A stretch of DNA of 64,000 nucleotides from Arcticibacter tournemirensis. GTDB taxonomy: Bacteria; Bacteroidota; Bacteroidia; Sphingobacteriales; Sphingobacteriaceae. A program made the translations under genes and the position numbers. The notes under the pieces were generated by a model that did not search any database, was not told the origin of the DNA, and was given only the letters and a program-made list of their open reading frames with translations. Shown one piece after another: positions 59,474 to 64,000 of this stretch; position 1 is the stretch's first letter; the number at the start of each line of letters is the position of its first letter. The stretch lies in the NCBI RefSeq assembly GCF_006716645.1, contig NZ_VFPL01000001.1, forward strand, positions 806,001-870,000, written 5' to 3'.

Positions 59474-59520
59474 AATAAATTGTTGCGAAATTATCTGCCG
59501 AAGTACAATGCAATAAAAAA

Positions 59521-59543
59521 CCCCGAAGCTAAAAACTCCGGGG
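59521..59543 (-). terminator. groEL terminator
   Basis: CCCCG (59521-59525) pairs with CGGGG (59539-59543), with AG/CT inside after one mismatch. Reading the minus strand, the stem is followed by TTTTTTATT. It lies 37 bases past the groEL stop. Confidence 0.75.
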
Positions 59544-59579
59544 CTTTAATTTATGTCCCTAAAAGGGCATTTGCGAATC

Positions 59580-61268
<1,689 letters not shown>

Positions 61269-61377
61269 TTATCCTAAATGTCTTATCTAAGCCTCGACTT
61301 TTAATAGTTTCTTTTTAACATTCGATCTGGATTATGAGGGATTCTACTCTCTCATTCCTCAAATCTCATATTTCTTT

Positions 61378-61653
61378 TTACAATACTGCGTAGATATCAG
61401 ATTCACGCATAATTAAATACTCCTTACCTTCATAGGTAATTTCTGTACCGGCATATTTGCCATATAAAACCTCGTCACCTACTTTAACAGTTAACGGCTC
61501 ATCTTTTTTGCCATCTCCAACGGCAACTACAGTTCCTCTTTGAGGTTTTTCTTTAGCTGTGTCAGGGATATAGATACCTGATGCTGTTTTTTCTTCTGCA
61601 GGAGCAGCTTCAACTACTACTCTATCTGCGATAGGTTTGATATTTAATGCCAT
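61378..61653 (-). CDS. groS: Co-chaperonin GroES
   Basis: 91 aa lid protein of the GroEL chamber. '[32 protein letters not shown]' covers the N-terminal strands and mobile loop, and '[21 protein letters not shown]' the C-terminal strands. Normal length. A candidate promoter lies 59 bases upstream. Confidence 0.98.
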   Translation of the reverse strand: MALNIKPIADRVVVEAAPAEEKTASGIYIPDTAKEKPQRGTVVAVGDGKKDEPLTVKVGDEVLYGKYAGTEITYEGKEYLIMRESDIYAVL

Positions 61654-61711
61654 AGTAATTATGAATATTAGTTTGTTTCTCTTATCGTCAGATTTTATGC
61701 CAAAGGATACG

Positions 61712-61741
61712 CAACGTATCTTAATGTGTCTTATTTGTCAA
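61712..61741 (-). promoter_or_regulatory. Candidate groES promoter
   Basis: On the minus strand TTGACA (61736-61741) is followed after 17 bases by TACGTTG (61712-61718), near the TAnnTTTG element. No CIRCE-type inverted repeat was seen. Confidence 0.4.
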
Positions 61742-61841
61742 AATTTCATCTGTTATATATTTCTGTTTAAATTGATTTAACCTTCCAGTGTCAAGCTGTC
61801 ATGGAGTGGCAGTGTTGTGAGGCTAGGTAGGGGTATATAAA

Positions 61842-61870
61842 AAAAGCTGCCCCATTCGAGGACAGCTTTT
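61842..61870 (-). terminator. secG terminator
   Basis: AAAAGCTG and CAGCTTTT (61842-61849, 61863-61870) pair perfectly, with one mismatch and two further pairs inside. The minus strand continues into a T-run, 22 bases past the secG stop. Confidence 0.8.
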
Positions 61871-61891
61871 CTTTATTCTTTTTTTCTGAAT

Positions 61892-62230
61892 TTACTTCTT
61901 GCTGGTATCTTTTAACCCCGGCAAAGTGGTAGGAGCAATAGGAGCAGCCGGAGCCCCTTTGTTAATCTGCTTTTGAATTTCTTCTGCTTCAGAATTTCTT
62001 TCACCACCTTTTGGAATGACAACATTGATCAGCAGTACAATCACCATCAGGCTGATGATAAGGGTCCACGTGCCTTTTTCAAGGAAATCGCCTGTTCTCT
62101 GAACACCCATAATATTGTTGGAGCCTGCGAAGCCTGAAGTAAGGCCTCCTCCTTTTGGTTCCTGGATAAGTATAAGAAATGCTAATAATACACAAATGAC
62201 AATTCCCAGGATGATAAGCACGTAAAACAT
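61892..62230 (-). CDS. secG: Preprotein translocase subunit SecG
   Basis: 112 aa small membrane subunit of the SecYEG channel, with two helices: 'VLIILGIVICVLLAFLILIQ' and 'WTLIISLMVIVLLINVVIP'. The loop between them holds the conserved 'PKGGGLTSGFAGSN' and 'FLEKGTW'. A Pro/Ala-rich tail follows. It starts 13 bases after the TPR-like gene, so they share a transcript. Confidence 0.95.
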   Translation of the reverse strand: MFYVLIILGIVICVLLAFLILIQEPKGGGLTSGFAGSNNIMGVQRTGDFLEKGTWTLIISLMVIVLLINVVIPKGGERNSEAEEIQKQINKGAPAAPIAPTTLPGLKDTSKK

Positions 62231-62243
62231 AATATCTTATTTA

Positions 62244-63449
62244 TTAACTGATTTTCTTTTCTAATTCTTCAATTTGACCGGCAAAGTAAAGCTTTTTATC
62301 CGGGAATTTCAAACTTAATTTCTTGTAAATTTCTATCGCTTTATGATAGAGCATCTGGTCTGTATAAATTTTAGCCAGGGTTTCTGATACAAGCTCGAAA
62401 TTATCCTCGGCGCTTTTGCGGGCCTTGTTCTCTGTATCAAGTTTATTAGCGACAGGCGGCCTTATCTGAGGCTCCTCTTGTATAAACTTTTCTATTATTT
62501 TATCTTCTTTCTTTTTAAGCTCAAACTCTATGGTCGTGGCTGCTGCAGCGGCCTCAAAGGTATTCAGCTCGGGTTGAATATGAAATATATTCTCGATAAT
62601 CTGCTGATTCAGTTCTCCTGCAGGTGTTCTTTTAAGGTGGTGTGGATTTCTTACGAAAGGCTGATATGTTGCTGCGTGCTCCTTCCGTGTTTTATGAAGC
62701 CACCATAAGAACGTGTACGGCATTGTGTCATCGTCATATTTGGCTATATCTGAGTCATGTCCAATGCCTGGAGTTATCACTTCCCCGCTCACCGCTTTCC
62801 CTAATTCCGCTCCCTGAAGCGGATCTATAGGAGAACGGTCAAAAATAAAGTAATCCGAAGCTGCAATGCTTTCCAGGGCTATGGCGTTATTGCCTTCAAT
62901 AACTTCTGTGGCCTCCTGCGGCTTCGCTTCTTCCTCTACCTCTTCAGAAATTTCAGTTACTTCTTCTATCAGATGTTCAACAACAGGGACCACCGTTTCT
63001 ATAGCAATACCTTCAACCGGAGTTACATAAAGTATTTCACTATCATGAGGAATCTGGCTGTCTTCGGCGCCTTCAATAATAACTCCAGTCGTTTCCTCCT
63101 CCGTTACTGCGGGTTCTGGAACAGACGCTTCCTGCATGAACGCTGAAGGACTGCTGCTTTCATCCAGACCAGATGAAACAGGATTATTATAGAATGACTC
63201 AGGATTATAAATAAAGCGATGTAAAACGTCCCGCCTCGGAGCATAAGCAGCAGCCTTTTGAAGATAAAAATCGTAATCTGGGGAGTCGGCATGCTTCAGG
63301 GCTGACAGATAAGCAAAATGTAAAGGCTGACAATAAGGGAATTTTAATACCAGGTATTTTAAAGCAGCAATATCAGCATCGTTCAGATCGTTCTGAGGCA
63401 AAAGGAATTTTAGAAATTCGCCGTCCCCTGTTACATTTAGTTCTCCCAC
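62244..63449 (-). CDS. TPR-like protein of unknown function
   Basis: 401 aa; a GTG at 63449 is the likely start because no ATG lies near. An N-terminal helical part ('LKYLVLKFPYCQPLHFAYLSAL') resembles half a TPR, a long acidic low-complexity stretch (about 115-180) follows, and a C-terminal TPR-type helix pair ('EDNFELVSETLAKIYTDQMLYHKAIEIYKKLSLKFPDKKLYFAGQ', here in overview) ends the protein. No signal peptide. The family lies between lptE and secG in related genomes as far as I recall. Function unknown; a protein-interaction role in envelope biogenesis is inferred. Confidence 0.8.
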   Translation of the reverse strand: MGELNVTGDGEFLKFLLPQNDLNDADIAALKYLVLKFPYCQPLHFAYLSALKHADSPDYDFYLQKAAAYAPRRDVLHRFIYNPESFYNNPVSSGLDESSSPSAFMQEASVPEPAVTEEETTGVIIEGAEDSQIPHDSEILYVTPVEGIAIETVVPVVEHLIEEVTEISEEVEEEAKPQEATEVIEGNNAIALESIAASDYFIFDRSPIDPLQGAELGKAVSGEVITPGIGHDSDIAKYDDDTMPYTFLWWLHKTRKEHAATYQPFVRNPHHLKRTPAGELNQQIIENIFHIQPELNTFEAAAAATTIEFELKKKEDKIIEKFIQEEPQIRPPVANKLDTENKARKSAEDNFELVSETLAKIYTDQMLYHKAIEIYKKLSLKFPDKKLYFAGQIEELEKKIS

Positions 63450-63513
63450 TGTGCTATATATTAAAACTTAAATATTCTCTTATAATCATCCTTCAATGTC
63501 TTACCTCACCGAG

Positions 63514-64000
63514 CTACCAGTTTGCAAACGCCCGGTTAAAGATGTCCTCTGTTAATTGGCGATTGATATTTGCTATTGCTGTACCTTCCTGCGACTGTAT
63601 GTTACTACCCTGGAGCTGCTCGTATCTTGTGAACTGTTGCTCGAAACTAAGCTCGTTATCCAGAGTATTTATAAATTTTACACTTACCGTAATGGTTAGC
63701 CTCATTGCTTCAGCACGCTCATTTCCTGTAATTGCTGCCGGTTTAATGCTATAATCTGTGATACGGCCTTCAAAAATACCATCGCCATTTTCTCTCACAA
63801 TGCTTAGGCGCGACTGACTTCTGATTCGCTCTTTCAGCGCTTCGGTAAATTGCTGACTGAGGGTCGCCACTACTATTGGTGCGTTATTTTCGAAAAATTG
63901 AACGGTCACCGTTTTCATGTTAGCGGGAATTGACGCTCCGGAAAAGCTGTAGATCCCGCACGACTGTGATAAAAACAGGAAAGGAAGAATCAGCCAGAGG
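63514..64000 (-). CDS. lptE: LPS assembly lipoprotein LptE, 5' end outside window
   Basis: An internal ATG at 63918 is not the start: the frame stays open to base 64000 and encodes a lipoprotein signal with Cys in 'LFLSQSC', followed by 'GIYSFSGASIP', the mature N-terminus typical of Bacteroidota LptE. The first codons lie beyond the window. LptE plugs the LptD barrel in the outer membrane for lipopolysaccharide insertion. The visible body shows 'VQFFENNAPIV', 'FTEALKERI' and 'FEGRITDYSIKP'. It is followed by the TPR-like and secG genes on the same strand. Confidence 0.9.
   Translation of the reverse strand, partial: LWLILPFLFLSQSCGIYSFSGASIPANMKTVTVQFFENNAPIVVATLSQQFTEALKERIRSQSRLSIVRENGDGIFEGRITDYSIKPAAITGNERAEAMRLTITVSVKFINTLDNELSFEQQFTRYEQLQGSNIQSQEGTAIANINRQLTEDIFNRAFANW

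Noticed and set aside
61654-61891. CIRCE element before groES
   Set aside because: No inverted repeat of the expected form was found in the gap.
63514-63918. ATG at 63918 as the lptE start
   Set aside because: The upstream in-frame sequence encodes a lipoprotein signal and mature N-terminus, and runs off the window.

Overview
The window looks like chromosome of a Gram-negative Bacteroidota, most likely in the Sphingobacteriaceae (Pedobacter or Mucilaginibacter relatives); the genus is inference. The signs are two SusC/SusD outer-membrane glycan uptake pairs, a hybrid two-component regulator, an ECF sigma/FecR pair feeding an STN-domain SusC, TAnnTTTG-type -7 promoter elements, many lipoproteins, and little use of Shine-Dalgarno sites. 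No rRNA, tRNA, CRISPR array, integrase or transposase was seen.

Region 1 (1-24.0 kb) is a polysaccharide utilisation locus. It holds a hybrid two-component regulator (5' end outside the window), GH31 with a PA14 insert, SusC, SusD, a duplicated-domain surface lipoprotein, GH2, GH95, a FISUMP lipoprotein on the other strand, GH3 and an SSF sugar symporter. In order, GH95 (alpha-1,2-fucosidase), GH2 (beta-galactosidase), GH31 (probable alpha-xylosidase) and GH3 (beta-glucosidase) would take apart the fucosylated side chain and backbone of xyloglucan oligosaccharides. The GH31 and GH3 upstream regions share a spaced repeat architecture that may be the regulator's binding site. A GC-richer gene of unknown function lies inside the locus next to degenerate tandem repeats.

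Region 2 (24.2-28.9 kb, minus strand) is an MFS exporter-like gene plus four genes of the non-phosphorylating L-fucose pathway: fucose dehydrogenase, fuconolactonase, diketo-deoxyfuconate hydrolase and keto-deoxyfuconate dehydrogenase. It would burn the fucose that GH95 releases. L-fuconate dehydratase is missing from the window.

Region 3 (29.0-39.3 kb) is mixed: a TonB-dependent receptor, clpS, an MG2/TonB-plug protein with no barrel, dcd, a phosphopantetheinyl transferase, lipB, a secreted NUC1-type nuclease, a C39-like protein and a DUF2752 protein.

Region 4 (39.3-46.3 kb) is an RDD gene divergent from a SpoIIM-like, membrane protein, DUF4129, DUF4350, MoxR, DUF58 operon.

Region 5 (46.4-58.5 kb) is a second utilisation locus: ECF sigma, FecR, STN-SusC, SusD, a GH93-like propeller lipoprotein, a GH43 of the exo-alpha-1,5-arabinofuranosidase type, a lipoprotein mutarotase and a second GH43. 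Arabinan is the best guess for its substrate.

Region 6 (58.6-64 kb, minus strand) is housekeeping: mscS-type channel, groEL, groES, secG, a TPR-like protein, and lptE, whose 5' end runs off the window.
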